Source: an uncultured Muribaculaceae bacterium
GTDB lineage: Bacteria > Bacteroidota > Bacteroidia > Bacteroidales > Muribaculaceae
Length of the DNA stretch: 64,000 nucleotides
Direction of reading: 5' to 3'
NCBI GenBank assembly: GCA_910577355.1
Contig: CAJTMY010000004.1
Coordinates: 42,057 to 106,056 of the forward strand
Shown here: one piece after another, positions 51,565-60,165 of the stretch
Position numbering within the stretch: the first letter of the stretch is position 1
Layout: each line of letters starts with the position of its first letter
The notes under the pieces: generated by a model
Databases searched by the model: none
Seen by the model: the letters and a program-made list of their open reading frames with translations, nothing else
What the model was told of the DNA's origin: nothing
Made by a program: the position numbers and the translations under genes

Positions 51565-52332
51565 ATGATTACGGGAGGAGAATTCAAATTCGGATCTGAG
51601 GTGATGTGGAATCCGTGGCATGGATGTCACAAGATTAGCGAAGGATGTCGGCATTGTTACGTATATCGTGAGGATGCCGCCTTTGGCGCAGTCGTGCCGT
51701 CGAACGAGGTTCGCCAAACGGCTAACTTTAATCTTCCCGTCAAGCGCGACAGAAAGAAAAATTGGAAGTTTCCGGCCGAAACCAACTTCAGCCTATGTTT
51801 CACATCCGACTTATTGATAGAGGAAGCAGATGAATGGCGTGAGGAGATATGGAATATCATCTGTCAACGCTCAGATTGTAAATTTACTTTTTTCACCAAG
51901 CGAATTGACAGATTGATAGATTGTCTTCCGAAAGATTGGGGAGAAGGTTATGATAATGTACTTATAGGTTGCACAGCAGAAAACCAAGACAGAGCCAACC
52001 ATAGATTACCTATCTTCATCAGTCTGCCCATAAAGCATCGTATGATTGTCGTTGCTCCTATGATTGAGAATGTTGATCTCACGCCATTTCTAATTTCGGA
52101 AAAGATAGAGATCGTCACATGCGGCGGAGAATCAGGCAAGTATGCCCGCCCTCTCGACTTTGAGTGGGTCAAAGACCTTCGGAGACAATGCGTGGATGCC
52201 AATATTCCATTTTGCTTCCATCAGACCGGCTCCTATCTCATCAAAGATGGTCGCCGGTATCATATTCCAAGGGAATATCAACATTCTCAGGCTAAAAAGT
52301 CTGCCCAGAACTACTTTCCTTATAAAGATTAG
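51565..52332 (+). CDS. DUF5131 / phage Gp37-Gp68 family protein (three-Cys motif)
   Basis: 255 residues. The N-terminus has WNPWHGCHKISEGCRHCYVY with a Cx6CxxC three-cysteine motif, reminiscent of a radical-SAM-like Fe-S site; further conserved parts are FTSDLLIEEAD, FTFFTKRIDRL, NVLIGCTAENQ and TCGGESGKYARPLD. Members occur in phages and accessory islands, often next to a three-Cys-motif partner protein (TcmP). No TcmP partner is encoded here, so it is solitary. The gene is A/T-richer than the flanking genes, suggesting transfer. Biochemical role unknown. Confidence 0.85.
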   Translation: MITGGEFKFGSEVMWNPWHGCHKISEGCRHCYVYREDAAFGAVVPSNEVRQTANFNLPVKRDRKKNWKFPAETNFSLCFTSDLLIEEADEWREEIWNIICQRSDCKFTFFTKRIDRLIDCLPKDWGEGYDNVLIGCTAENQDRANHRLPIFISLPIKHRMIVVAPMIENVDLTPFLISEKIEIVTCGGESGKYARPLDFEWVKDLRRQCVDANIPFCFHQTGSYLIKDGRRYHIPREYQHSQAKKSAQNYFPYKD

Positions 52333-52422
52333 AACTTGAAGAAATCGATAAGGAAATAAATGCTGACGTCCGGATATCTGATACGGGAATATCTCTTGCG
52401 AAAGCTGTTTGATAAGTGTAGT

Positions 52423-52466
52423 TATAACACAAGAGGAGAGCAATTTTGCTCTCCTCTTGTGTTATA
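52423..52466. terminator. bidirectional terminator between DUF5131 and aldolase genes
   Basis: A near-perfect palindrome: about 21 bp (TATAACACAAGAGGAGAGC and its complement) around a T/A loop, with A/T-rich flanks on both sides. It serves both convergent genes. Confidence 0.8.
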
Positions 52467-52485
52467 TATTATTCTGTATGGTGTC

Positions 52486-53484
52486 TTATTCGGCTTTGCC
52501 TGCGGAGCCAAGCACATTCACGATCTTGTGCTTGTAGAGCTTCTCCATGTTGTCGCGGGCCGGGCCGAGGTATTTGCGGGGGTCGAATTCCGCCGGCTTT
52601 TCGGCGAATACGCGGCGTACGGCGGCGGTCATGGCAAGACGGCTGTCGGAGTCGATGTTGATCTTGCAGACAGCACTCTTGGCAGCCTTGCGGAGCTGCT
52701 CCTCGGGGATACCGATGGCATCGGGGAGCTTACCGCCGAACATGTTGATGGTGTCGACTTCTTCCTGAGGAACCGAAGACGAGCCGTGGAGCACGATGGG
52801 GAAACCGGGGAGTTTTTCCATCACAGCGTCGAGCACATCGAATGCCAGAGGCGGCGGCACGAGCTTGCCATCGGCGTTGCGTGTGCACTGCGCGGGGGTG
52901 AACTTGTATGCGCCGTGCGAGGTACCGATAGAAATGGCGAGCGAGTCGCAGCCGGTACGGGTTGCGAAATCAATCACTTCTTCGGGGTCGGTGTATGTGT
53001 GGTGGTCGGATGATACTTCATCTTCCACGCCGGCAAGTACGCCGAGCTCGCCTTCGACGGTAACGTCATATTGATGGGCATAGTCAACTACTTTCTTGGT
53101 AAGAGCGACATTCTCTTCGTATGGGAGATGTGAGCCATCGATCATGACAGAGGAGAAGCCAGAGTCTATGCAGCTCTTGCATAGCTCGAAGCTGTCGCCG
53201 TGGTCGAGATGAAGTACGATCTGGGGCTTTTCCCAGCCGAGTTCCTTTGCATATTCAACGGCGCCCTGAGCCATGTAGCGGAGCAGAGTGGCGTTGGCGT
53301 AGTTGCGTGCGCCTTTGGATACCTGAAGTATCACAGGCGATTTCTCCTCGGATGCAGCCTTGATGATAGCCTGAAGCTGCTCCATGTTGTTGAAGTTGAA
53401 AGCGGGGATTGCATAGCCGCCTTTGATGGCCTTTGCAAACATCTCGCGGGTGTTGACAAGACCTAAATCTTTGTAGTTAACCAT
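52486..53484 (-). CDS. fba: class II fructose-bisphosphate aldolase
   Basis: 332-residue zinc aldolase of glycolysis/gluconeogenesis, splitting or forming fructose 1,6-bisphosphate. Zinc and phosphate sites: VLHLDHGDSFELCK, SSVMIDGSHLPYEENV, GTSHGAYKF, LHGSSSVPQEEV and KINIDSDSRLAMT. Length fits the Bacteroidetes class IIB type. Monocistronic with its own -7 element (53535-53542). Confidence 0.95.
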   Translation of the reverse strand: MVNYKDLGLVNTREMFAKAIKGGYAIPAFNFNNMEQLQAIIKAASEEKSPVILQVSKGARNYANATLLRYMAQGAVEYAKELGWEKPQIVLHLDHGDSFELCKSCIDSGFSSVMIDGSHLPYEENVALTKKVVDYAHQYDVTVEGELGVLAGVEDEVSSDHHTYTDPEEVIDFATRTGCDSLAISIGTSHGAYKFTPAQCTRNADGKLVPPPLAFDVLDAVMEKLPGFPIVLHGSSSVPQEEVDTINMFGGKLPDAIGIPEEQLRKAAKSAVCKINIDSDSRLAMTAAVRRVFAEKPAEFDPRKYLGPARDNMEKLYKHKIVNVLGSAGKAE

Positions 53485-53534
53485 AATAGGTATTGTATTT
53501 ATTGGTTTTATAAGGAGTCGGAAGTTTGTTTTTG

Positions 53535-53542
53535 CAAAGTTA
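53535..53542 (-). promoter_or_regulatory. -7 promoter element for fba
   Basis: TAACTTTG on the minus strand, 50 nt before the fba start codon. Confidence 0.6.
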
Positions 53543-53590
53543 CTAAATTTTTGTGGCTTGCACTAACTGATTAAAGATTTTTTTCTTTAT

Positions 53591-54181
53591 TTATCGCTTC
53601 AATGTCTGTAAGGTTTCCTGCCGCAGGCTGCTGTCATTTTTAAAGACACCTGTGTAGTCGACGGTCTCAGTAATGCTCAACTGCTTTTCTACGCCACGCA
53701 TCTTCATACACAGATGTTCGGCCTCGCATATCACGAGAACCCCTTTTGCACCAAGTGTTTCAGACACTGCTTCGGCAACCTCAGTCGTGAGACGTTCCTG
53801 TACCTGAAGTTTCCGTGCGCATATATCGACAGTACGGGCGAGCTTGCTAAGGCCTACAATCTTATTACCGGGGACATAAGCGATGGACATATGGCCGAAA
53901 AACGGCAATATATGGTGCTCGCACATCGAGTAGAATTCTATATCGCGTATGATTACGATCTTTGATCCTTCATGCTCAAACATGGCCTGCGAAAGAGTGG
54001 CGCGCGCATCATTGCGGTAACCCGATGTGATATACCACATCGCCTTGGCGGCACGCATGGGAGTCTTCAGCAGTCCTTCGCGTGAAGTATCCTCTCCGAG
54101 GAGTTCTATTATAGCTTTATAGTGATCGGCTATCCGTTCTATTCGTTCGTTATCGGAAAGCAGATTTATTTCTTCGTTCAT
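53591..54181 (-). CDS. folE: GTP cyclohydrolase I
   Basis: 196-residue zinc enzyme converting GTP to dihydroneopterin triphosphate for folate or other pterins. Zinc ligands and active site: FYSMCEHHILPFFG, CEAEHLCMKMRGVEK; helix VDICARKLQVQERLT. It follows the SPOR gene by 14 nt on the same strand. Confidence 0.96.
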   Translation of the reverse strand: MNEEINLLSDNERIERIADHYKAIIELLGEDTSREGLLKTPMRAAKAMWYITSGYRNDARATLSQAMFEHEGSKIVIIRDIEFYSMCEHHILPFFGHMSIAYVPGNKIVGLSKLARTVDICARKLQVQERLTTEVAEAVSETLGAKGVLVICEAEHLCMKMRGVEKQLSITETVDYTGVFKNDSSLRQETLQTLKR

Positions 54182-54195
54182 TATTGCTTATGACT

Positions 54196-54705
54196 TTAAT
54201 GACTGTTGATGTGATCGCGTACGATTCGCAGCTGGCTGCCAAAGCCCGGAAATGCCGCACGAATGGCTGCCAAAGCCGCATCTGCTTCCGAGCGTGTGCG
54301 GAAATCACCAACTTTCACTCTCCAATACGGAGAGTTGAACTGGACATATGTACGGAATTCAGGAAATCTGGCTTCTATCTGTCGTTTGCGCGATTCGGCA
54401 TCATGCTTGGCGGTATGTACATTGTTGTCGTCGAATACCTGAATCCGATAACCTACTCGGGCTGTTTTCTTTGTAGCAGGCACGGTTTCGTCCTGCTCCT
54501 CCGTATCGGGATCCGTATCGGGCGCCTCTCCCACGCTCAGATGATTGAGCAATGCGGCAGGCATATTTATTTTAATGTTACCGGCAACTTCGATTTCATT
54601 TACAATCGAAGTCGTATCGGCATACGCGGCCGATTGTGCAGTGCAGTGGTGAATACTGAACAATGCCAATACGAAGGATAATATGAGGAGTTGTATGCGG
54701 TTCAT
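54196..54705 (-). CDS. secreted SPOR-domain protein
   Basis: 169 residues: signal peptide (LLILSFVLALFSIHHCTA, possibly lipidated near Cys 21), an acidic linker (DTDPDTEEQDE) and a C-terminal SPOR domain (about 95-160, VGYRIQVFDDNN, YWRVKVGDFRTRSEADAAL). SPOR domains bind glycan strands lacking stem peptides. The start at 54705 was taken because it opens with the signal peptide just after the promoter; a much longer frame to 54897 crosses it. Co-transcribed with folE. Confidence 0.87.
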   Translation of the reverse strand: MNRIQLLILSFVLALFSIHHCTAQSAAYADTTSIVNEIEVAGNIKINMPAALLNHLSVGEAPDTDPDTEEQDETVPATKKTARVGYRIQVFDDNNVHTAKHDAESRKRQIEARFPEFRTYVQFNSPYWRVKVGDFRTRSEADAALAAIRAAFPGFGSQLRIVRDHINSH

Positions 54706-54723
54706 ATAAAAATATTGCGACTG

Positions 54724-54754
54724 CAAAATTACTAAAATAATTCCGCAGTCGCAA
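54724..54754 (-). promoter_or_regulatory. promoter of SPOR-folE (-33 TTG and -7 TAATTTTG)
   Basis: On the minus strand TTG (54752-54754), a 20-nt spacer and TAATTTTG (54724-54731), 18 nt before the start at 54705. Confidence 0.75.
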
Positions 54755-54859
54755 ATATTGGAAGATCTTATGTGGGGTTGAAGTACGGTTATGTACACAA
54801 GGGATGTTCGTGATTCGACTTTCTTGTTGTAACAGATATGACAATTCGAGCTTTTTTTG

Positions 54860-54867
54860 TAAATTTG
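54860..54867 (+). promoter_or_regulatory. -7 promoter element for the DUF1599 operon
   Basis: TAAATTTG, 16 nt before the DUF1599 start codon; should drive the four-gene run to 59632. Confidence 0.6.
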
Positions 54868-54883
54868 CAGAAAGAAAATTAAT

Positions 54884-55417
54884 ATGGATACAAACACACA
54901 GGTTGATGACGCATTGAGAGTCTGTCGCGAGGTGTTCGCCGCAAAACTCGGCGATTACGGAGCATCGTGGCGTATAATGCGCCCTGAAAGCGTTACAGAT
55001 CAGATATTCATCAAGGCTAAACGTATTCGTTCATTGCAGATAAAAGGCCGGTCGGAAGTAGGTGAAGGCATATTGCCCGAATTTATGGCCATAGTGAATT
55101 ATGCCATTGTCGGAATAATTCAGCTCAGGCATGGATTTGTCGACACCAAGGATATCGAGCCCGGCGAAGCTATCGGATGGTATGACACAGTCGTCGACGA
55201 GGCTCGCGAATTGCTTCATCGCAAAAATCACGATTATGATGAGGCTTGGCGCGGAATGAGAGTGGCCTCGTATGTCGATTTCATACTTACCAAGATTGAG
55301 CGTATCAAGGAGATTGAGTATCACGGGGGAGCTACAGTTGTATCCGAAGGCATTGAATCGAATTATCTTGATGTTCTCAATTACTCGATATTCGGCATTA
55401 TAAAACTTACAGAATGA
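54884..55417 (+). CDS. DUF1599 protein (nucleotide-modification-associated domain 1)
   Basis: 177 residues in two similar halves (YGASWRIMRPESVTDQIFIK in the first and DYDEAWRGMRVASYVDFILT in the second), the DUF1599 tandem pattern. The fold is linked to nucleotide-modification enzymes in phages, but its cellular role in Bacteroidales is not known. First gene of a run joined by ATGA overlaps. Confidence 0.85.
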   Translation: MDTNTQVDDALRVCREVFAAKLGDYGASWRIMRPESVTDQIFIKAKRIRSLQIKGRSEVGEGILPEFMAIVNYAIVGIIQLRHGFVDTKDIEPGEAIGWYDTVVDEARELLHRKNHDYDEAWRGMRVASYVDFILTKIERIKEIEYHGGATVVSEGIESNYLDVLNYSIFGIIKLTE

Positions 55418-56664
55418 GCGCCGGCGCACCCGTGTGGAAGATAGCCGCGGTATGGTTGTCGCGTCTGGCAGCCGGTATTGCGTTTGTGGTATCGGGGTGG
55501 GCCAAGGCCGTGGATCCGCGTGGATTCGTGTATAAACTACACGAATATCTTACGGTATGGAATCTCGACGGTATAGTGAACACCGATATATTGGCGATAG
55601 TGGCTGTTACATTGTCCGCCTTTGAGTTTGTTGTCGGAATCCTTCTTGTCACCGGCTCTCTGCGTCGTTCTGCGCCTGTAGCCGGATTGCTCATGATGTT
55701 TGTGATGCTGCCGCTTACGGCCTATATTGCCATTGCCGACCCTGTAAGCGACTGCGGTTGTTTCGGCGATCTGATAGTATTTGGAAATACCGAGACATTC
55801 CTCAAGAATATAATAATAACCGCGGCCCTGATTATGGCGCTTGTCTGGCACAAAGCCGCGTCGCCTATTTACAGGCCGGGGCTACAGTGGCTTGTAATAG
55901 TATTGGCGGGGATATATGCGCTTACTGTTTCGGTCATTGGCTGGCAGCTGCAGCCTGTCGTCGATTTTCGCCCGTACGGCCCGGGGCATGCGCTCTTGGC
56001 TGAGGAAAATGAGAGCGCTGCTCCGGGATATGTATATAGTAAGAACGGTGAGAAGCGAGAATTCAGCCTTGATGAGCTGCCGGACAGCACATGGACATTT
56101 GTTGAAGTCGCAGAAGGGCACAACACCGAATCTGAGAGTCTTGCGGTGTTTGACGGAGATACCGAAATCACTGAAGAATTGTTCACTCCAGATGAAGCCG
56201 GCACACCGATGCTGCTGATTGTCGTGACCGAGCCGAGTGTGGATAATCTCGTGCGTTCACGTCTCGCCAATGAATTAGCCGGATATGCCTCCGACAACGA
56301 TATCTCGGTTGTCGGGCTTGTAGCGCTCTCAGGCGAGGCTCTCCAACAATGGATAGAGATGGCGCGACCAATTTATGATATATATTCGGCATCCGATACC
56401 TCGCTCAAGCAGCTTGTACGAGGGGAACAGGGATTACTGTTGCTCGATGCAGACAGGCGAGTGGTGTGGAAGAGAAATCTTGCTACGATAGACCCAGATA
56501 TATTGGAGAACGAAGATCCGTTGAATTCGATATTCCGTGTCGATGACGGTCGCGTGGCATTCTGGCTCTCCATATTTTTTGTTGCAGGACTTATTCTGCT
56601 TTACTGTATAAGTGCCCTTACCAAAATTACAATAAGGCCTAAACGTAAAAAACAAGTCGAATGA
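55414..56664 (+). CDS. DoxX/MauE-like membrane protein (BT_3928 family)
   Basis: 416 residues. The first 150 form a four-helix DoxX/MauE-type membrane domain (SRLAAGIAFVVSGWAKAVDP at the start, DPVSDCGCFGDLIVF after helix three, with a CGC pair). A central soluble region with a thioredoxin-like or extracytoplasmic fold follows, and a single TM helix near the C-terminus (FWLSIFFVAGLILLYCI). Redox or disulfide work is suggested by the MauE relationship; this is inference. Overlaps both neighbours by 4 nt. Confidence 0.8.
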   Translation: MSAGAPVWKIAAVWLSRLAAGIAFVVSGWAKAVDPRGFVYKLHEYLTVWNLDGIVNTDILAIVAVTLSAFEFVVGILLVTGSLRRSAPVAGLLMMFVMLPLTAYIAIADPVSDCGCFGDLIVFGNTETFLKNIIITAALIMALVWHKAASPIYRPGLQWLVIVLAGIYALTVSVIGWQLQPVVDFRPYGPGHALLAEENESAAPGYVYSKNGEKREFSLDELPDSTWTFVEVAEGHNTESESLAVFDGDTEITEELFTPDEAGTPMLLIVVTEPSVDNLVRSRLANELAGYASDNDISVVGLVALSGEALQQWIEMARPIYDIYSASDTSLKQLVRGEQGLLLLDADRRVVWKRNLATIDPDILENEDPLNSIFRVDDGRVAFWLSIFFVAGLILLYCISALTKITIRPKRKKQVE

Positions 56665-58061
56665 CCAAACAATTACAGAGTAACAGCGTAAACGCGGCAT
56701 CACAGATGACACTCGGCACCAGTACCATCGGCAAACTGCTGGTGCAATACTCCGTGCCAGCCATCATAGCGGCGGTGGCGACCTCGCTGTACAACATTGT
56801 AGACAGCATATTCATAGGCCGTGGTGTGGGAGCAATGGCCATCTCGGGCCTTGCCATCACCTTTCCGCTAATGAACCTTGTCATAGGATTCTGCACGCTT
56901 ATAGCTGTGGGCGGAGCCACGATTTCATCCATATTTCTGGGACAGAAAAATCTTGCACGCGCTACCGACGTAATAAACAACGTCATGGTGCTGTGTGTAA
57001 TACATTCGGTAGTGTTCGGAGGCTTGTCTCTGATATTCCTGGACGAGATTCTTACTTTTTTCGGTGCGACTGCCGAAACCATACCTTATGCGCGCGAATT
57101 CATGAAGGTGATACTTTACGGCACTCCTATATCATATATATTCATAGGTCTGAACAATCTGATGCGCGCTACCGGATATCCGAAGAAGGCAATGATATCC
57201 GCTTTGTTGTCGGTAGCCGTAAACATCGTTCTTGCCCCGATATTTATCTTTGTGCTTGATTGGGGAATAAAGGGCGCCGCACTGGCCACGATATGCGGCC
57301 AATTTTCAGCATTCATATGGGTGATGGCTCACTTTATGTCGCGCAAAAGCCTTGTGCATTTTGAGACCGGTAACAGCTGGCTCAAATGGAGTCTTATAAA
57401 GAGGATGTATTCGATAGGCTTGTCTCCGTTTCTCATGAACGCCACCGCATGCTTCGTTGTCGTATTCCTGAACAAATCGCTCCTCGAAGTGGCAGGTGCC
57501 GACGGTAACATAGCTGTGGGAGCATACGGTATAATCAACCGCACGACAATGTTCTTCGTGATGATTGTATTCGGGGTGACCCAGGGTATGCAGCCTATTC
57601 TCGGCTACAACTATGGAGCCGGACGATGGAACCGTGTGGATGAAACCTTGAAAAAAGGCATATGGCTCGGTGTCGCCATAACCACGCTTGGCTGGATAAT
57701 CACGCAATCATTTCCAGACACTGTCAGCTCGATGTTCACCACTGATATCACCATGATCGATATAGCACGCTCGGGCTTTCATATCTACTTTTTGATTTAT
57801 CCTGTAGTTGGCGCACAGATCGTGATACAGAACTATTTCCAAAGTATCGGGCATCCCAAGATGTCGATATTTCTGTCTCTCACACGTCAGCTGATATTTC
57901 TTGTGCCGCTTCTGTGGCTTCTGCCTCCTCACTTCGGCATAAACGGCGTCTGGGCATCAATGGCCGGCAGTGATTTTCTGGCATTCGTGCTTGCTGTCTT
58001 CACTATGATTGTCATGAACCGCAAGCTGAAAAAAAGTTTTAAAAATACCGGACAGCAATGA
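56661..58061 (+). CDS. MATE family efflux transporter
   Basis: 466-residue, twelve-helix cation-coupled multidrug transporter. The repeats begin with LLVQYSVPAIIAAVATSLYNIVD-type and YSIGLSPFLMNATACFVVV-type helices (shown in part), with GVTQGMQPILGYNYGAG in helix 8 as typical. Substrate unknown. Overlaps by 4 nt on both sides. Confidence 0.94.
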   Translation: MTKQLQSNSVNAASQMTLGTSTIGKLLVQYSVPAIIAAVATSLYNIVDSIFIGRGVGAMAISGLAITFPLMNLVIGFCTLIAVGGATISSIFLGQKNLARATDVINNVMVLCVIHSVVFGGLSLIFLDEILTFFGATAETIPYAREFMKVILYGTPISYIFIGLNNLMRATGYPKKAMISALLSVAVNIVLAPIFIFVLDWGIKGAALATICGQFSAFIWVMAHFMSRKSLVHFETGNSWLKWSLIKRMYSIGLSPFLMNATACFVVVFLNKSLLEVAGADGNIAVGAYGIINRTTMFFVMIVFGVTQGMQPILGYNYGAGRWNRVDETLKKGIWLGVAITTLGWIITQSFPDTVSSMFTTDITMIDIARSGFHIYFLIYPVVGAQIVIQNYFQSIGHPKMSIFLSLTRQLIFLVPLLWLLPPHFGINGVWASMAGSDFLAFVLAVFTMIVMNRKLKKSFKNTGQQ

Positions 58062-59632
58062 CCGAAAAATTACAGATGAGAGTACAACCGTCGGTGGCTG
58101 CCGATGAGATGAAATTGCGCGCGGCTGTTTCCGCCGCAATGGGAATAGCGACAGACCGTATAAAGAAAATCGATCTGCTCAGACGCTCCATAGACGCGCG
58201 CCAACGGCAGGTTATGGTCAATCTCACCGTGAATGTACATATAGATGATGTCGATGCCGGCTTCAGACGTTATGAACATATAATATATCCGAATGTTGAA
58301 GGCAGACCTGAGGTTGTGGTAGTAGGAGCCGGCCCCGCAGGTCTGTTTGCAGCACTTGAACTTATCGAAGCCGGTCTGAGACCGATAGTGCTTGAACGTG
58401 GCAAGGATGTGGATGCGCGTCGCCGCGACATGGCCGCCATATCGCGCGAAGGAGTCGTCGATCCTGATTCAAATTACTGCTTCGGCGAGGGTGGGGCGGG
58501 CGCGTTCTCCGACGGCAAGCTCTATACGCGCAGCACCAAACGTGGCCCGGTAGACAAGGTATTGCAGATATTCCATACCCACGGTGCTTCTGATTCAGTG
58601 CTAATTGATGCGCATCCGCACATAGGTACCGATCGACTGCCTGTGATAATCAAGGCTATGCGCCATACCATCATGGAGCATGGCGGACAGGTGCATTTCA
58701 ATACGCGTGTGACATATCTTTTATTCGATGACAACCGCGAGGTTACGGGCGTTGTAACTGCCGATGGCCGAGAGTTTCGCGGGCCGGTTCTGTTGGCCAC
58801 AGGCCATTCGGCACGCGATGTATATGCGATGCTTGAGCGATGCAAGGTGAGAATGGAGGCCAAAGGAATTGCTGTCGGAGTCCGACTTGAACATCCGCAG
58901 GAGCTAATTGACCGCATACAATATCATTCTCCGCAAGGACGTGGCAAATGGCTTCCTGCAGCTGAATATTCGATGCTGACGCGTGTTGACGGTAGAGCGG
59001 TATATTCGTTCTGTATGTGTCCCGGTGGTGTCATAATACCTGCGGCAAGCGAACCCGGCCAGTTGGTAGTCAACGGTATGTCTCCTTCAAACCGCGGCAC
59101 ACGTTGGGCAAATTCAGGCATGGTGGTTGAAATATTGCCCGAGGATTTGCCTGAATATGATAGATACGGCGAACTGAAGATGATGTATTTCCAACGCGAC
59201 ATAGAGACTCGTTTTTTTGAGGCCGCCGGCCATACACAATGTGCACCCGCACAGCGTATGACAGATTTCGTGTCATCGCGTCCGAGTGCATCGTTGCCGC
59301 AATCGTCATATGCTCCGGGTATACAGCCCGGACGCATCGATCTTCTTTTGCCACGTTTTGTTGCAGTACGCCTTCAGAAAGGCTTTGAGGAATTCGGCCG
59401 CAAGGCACGCGGATTCCTTACATCCGAAGCAGTTCTCATCGGTGACGAGACACGTACATCGGCTCCGGTGCGTATTCCTCGCGATAGAGAAAGCCGCTGT
59501 CATGTCGCGGTGCGCGGACTTTATCCGGTTGGAGAAGGGGCAGGCTATGCCGGAGGGATTGTATCGGCCGCCATCGACGGTATCAATACGGCACGGGAGA
59601 TTGCCAACGCTTATTTACCGAGTTCCTTCTGA
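58058..59632 (+). CDS. NAD(P)/FAD-dependent oxidoreductase
   Basis: 524 residues. A substrate-binding N-terminal part (about 1-85) is followed by the FAD Rossmann motif VVVVGAGPAGLFAALEL, then FGEGGAGAFSDGKLYTR, LLATGHSARDVYAML and a C-terminal GEGAGYAGGIVSAAIDGIN. It belongs to the FAD-dependent dehydrogenase group annotated in many Bacteroidales as a conserved protein; its substrate is not known. It ends 22 nt inside the 3' end of the convergent PH-like gene. Confidence 0.87.
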   Translation: MTEKLQMRVQPSVAADEMKLRAAVSAAMGIATDRIKKIDLLRRSIDARQRQVMVNLTVNVHIDDVDAGFRRYEHIIYPNVEGRPEVVVVGAGPAGLFAALELIEAGLRPIVLERGKDVDARRRDMAAISREGVVDPDSNYCFGEGGAGAFSDGKLYTRSTKRGPVDKVLQIFHTHGASDSVLIDAHPHIGTDRLPVIIKAMRHTIMEHGGQVHFNTRVTYLLFDDNREVTGVVTADGREFRGPVLLATGHSARDVYAMLERCKVRMEAKGIAVGVRLEHPQELIDRIQYHSPQGRGKWLPAAEYSMLTRVDGRAVYSFCMCPGGVIIPAASEPGQLVVNGMSPSNRGTRWANSGMVVEILPEDLPEYDRYGELKMMYFQRDIETRFFEAAGHTQCAPAQRMTDFVSSRPSASLPQSSYAPGIQPGRIDLLLPRFVAVRLQKGFEEFGRKARGFLTSEAVLIGDETRTSAPVRIPRDRESRCHVAVRGLYPVGEGAGYAGGIVSAAIDGINTAREIANAYLPSSF

Positions 59633-60093
59633 ATCGCGGCCACCATCTCAGGGGCATCATTGCATCCGAGCATATATCTTCGACCGTTCCTGAGTGTGAC
59701 AAGAAAGCAGTCTGAAGCTTTGCCGTAATATGCGAAATATTTGCCGATGTCGCCTTCTCTGAACCATCCCCAATAGCCCATGAAACCTCCGCTGCCTGCT
59801 ATTCTACGCGTGCCCATCGTAGGCGGGCATAGTCTTACGGATTCTATCTGTGATACAGGTATATCCTTTATCCACAGCGAGCGGTTGACAGACAGGATAC
59901 CGTTCTTAAGGGAGAGGCTCATCGGCATATAGAACATTCCGAGCAAGGAAAGGACCAATATAAAGAATGCGACAATTATAAATTCAGTGCGGTGTCCGGT
60001 ACGGTACTGATAAAAGCACAATCCCGATGCCAATGCCGCACATATGATTGTTATTGCAGAGGAATATCCGCTGAGACGTACAATCTTTTTCAT
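59611..60093 (-). CDS. small membrane protein with bacterial PH-like domain
   Basis: 160 residues: two N-terminal helices (ITIICAALASGLCFYQY, FIIVAFFILVLSLLGMFY) followed by a beta-rich PH-like domain (about 65-155, with RSLWIKDIPVSQIESVRLC and CFLVTLRNGRRYMLGC). This layout matches bacterial PH/DUF304-type proteins. Function unknown. Its 3' end overlaps the FAD oxidoreductase by 22 nt on the other strand. Confidence 0.7.
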   Translation of the reverse strand: MKKIVRLSGYSSAITIICAALASGLCFYQYRTGHRTEFIIVAFFILVLSLLGMFYMPMSLSLKNGILSVNRSLWIKDIPVSQIESVRLCPPTMGTRRIAGSGGFMGYWGWFREGDIGKYFAYYGKASDCFLVTLRNGRRYMLGCNDAPEMVAAIQKELGK

Positions 60094-60112
60094 ATTTCAT
60101 ATATATATATAT

Positions 60113-60148
60113 TACTGTGGCACGGCAATCGCTTGCCGTGCCACAGTA
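60113..60148 (-). terminator. terminator of the etfBA-acyl-CoA dehydrogenase operon
   Basis: ACTGTGGCACGGCAA pairs with TTGCCGTGCCACAGT (16 bp with the flanking T/A) around a TCGC loop, 17 nt after the dehydrogenase stop, with an A/T-rich stretch beyond it on the minus strand. Confidence 0.8.
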
Positions 60149-60165
60149 TATCTTAGGTATGCATA

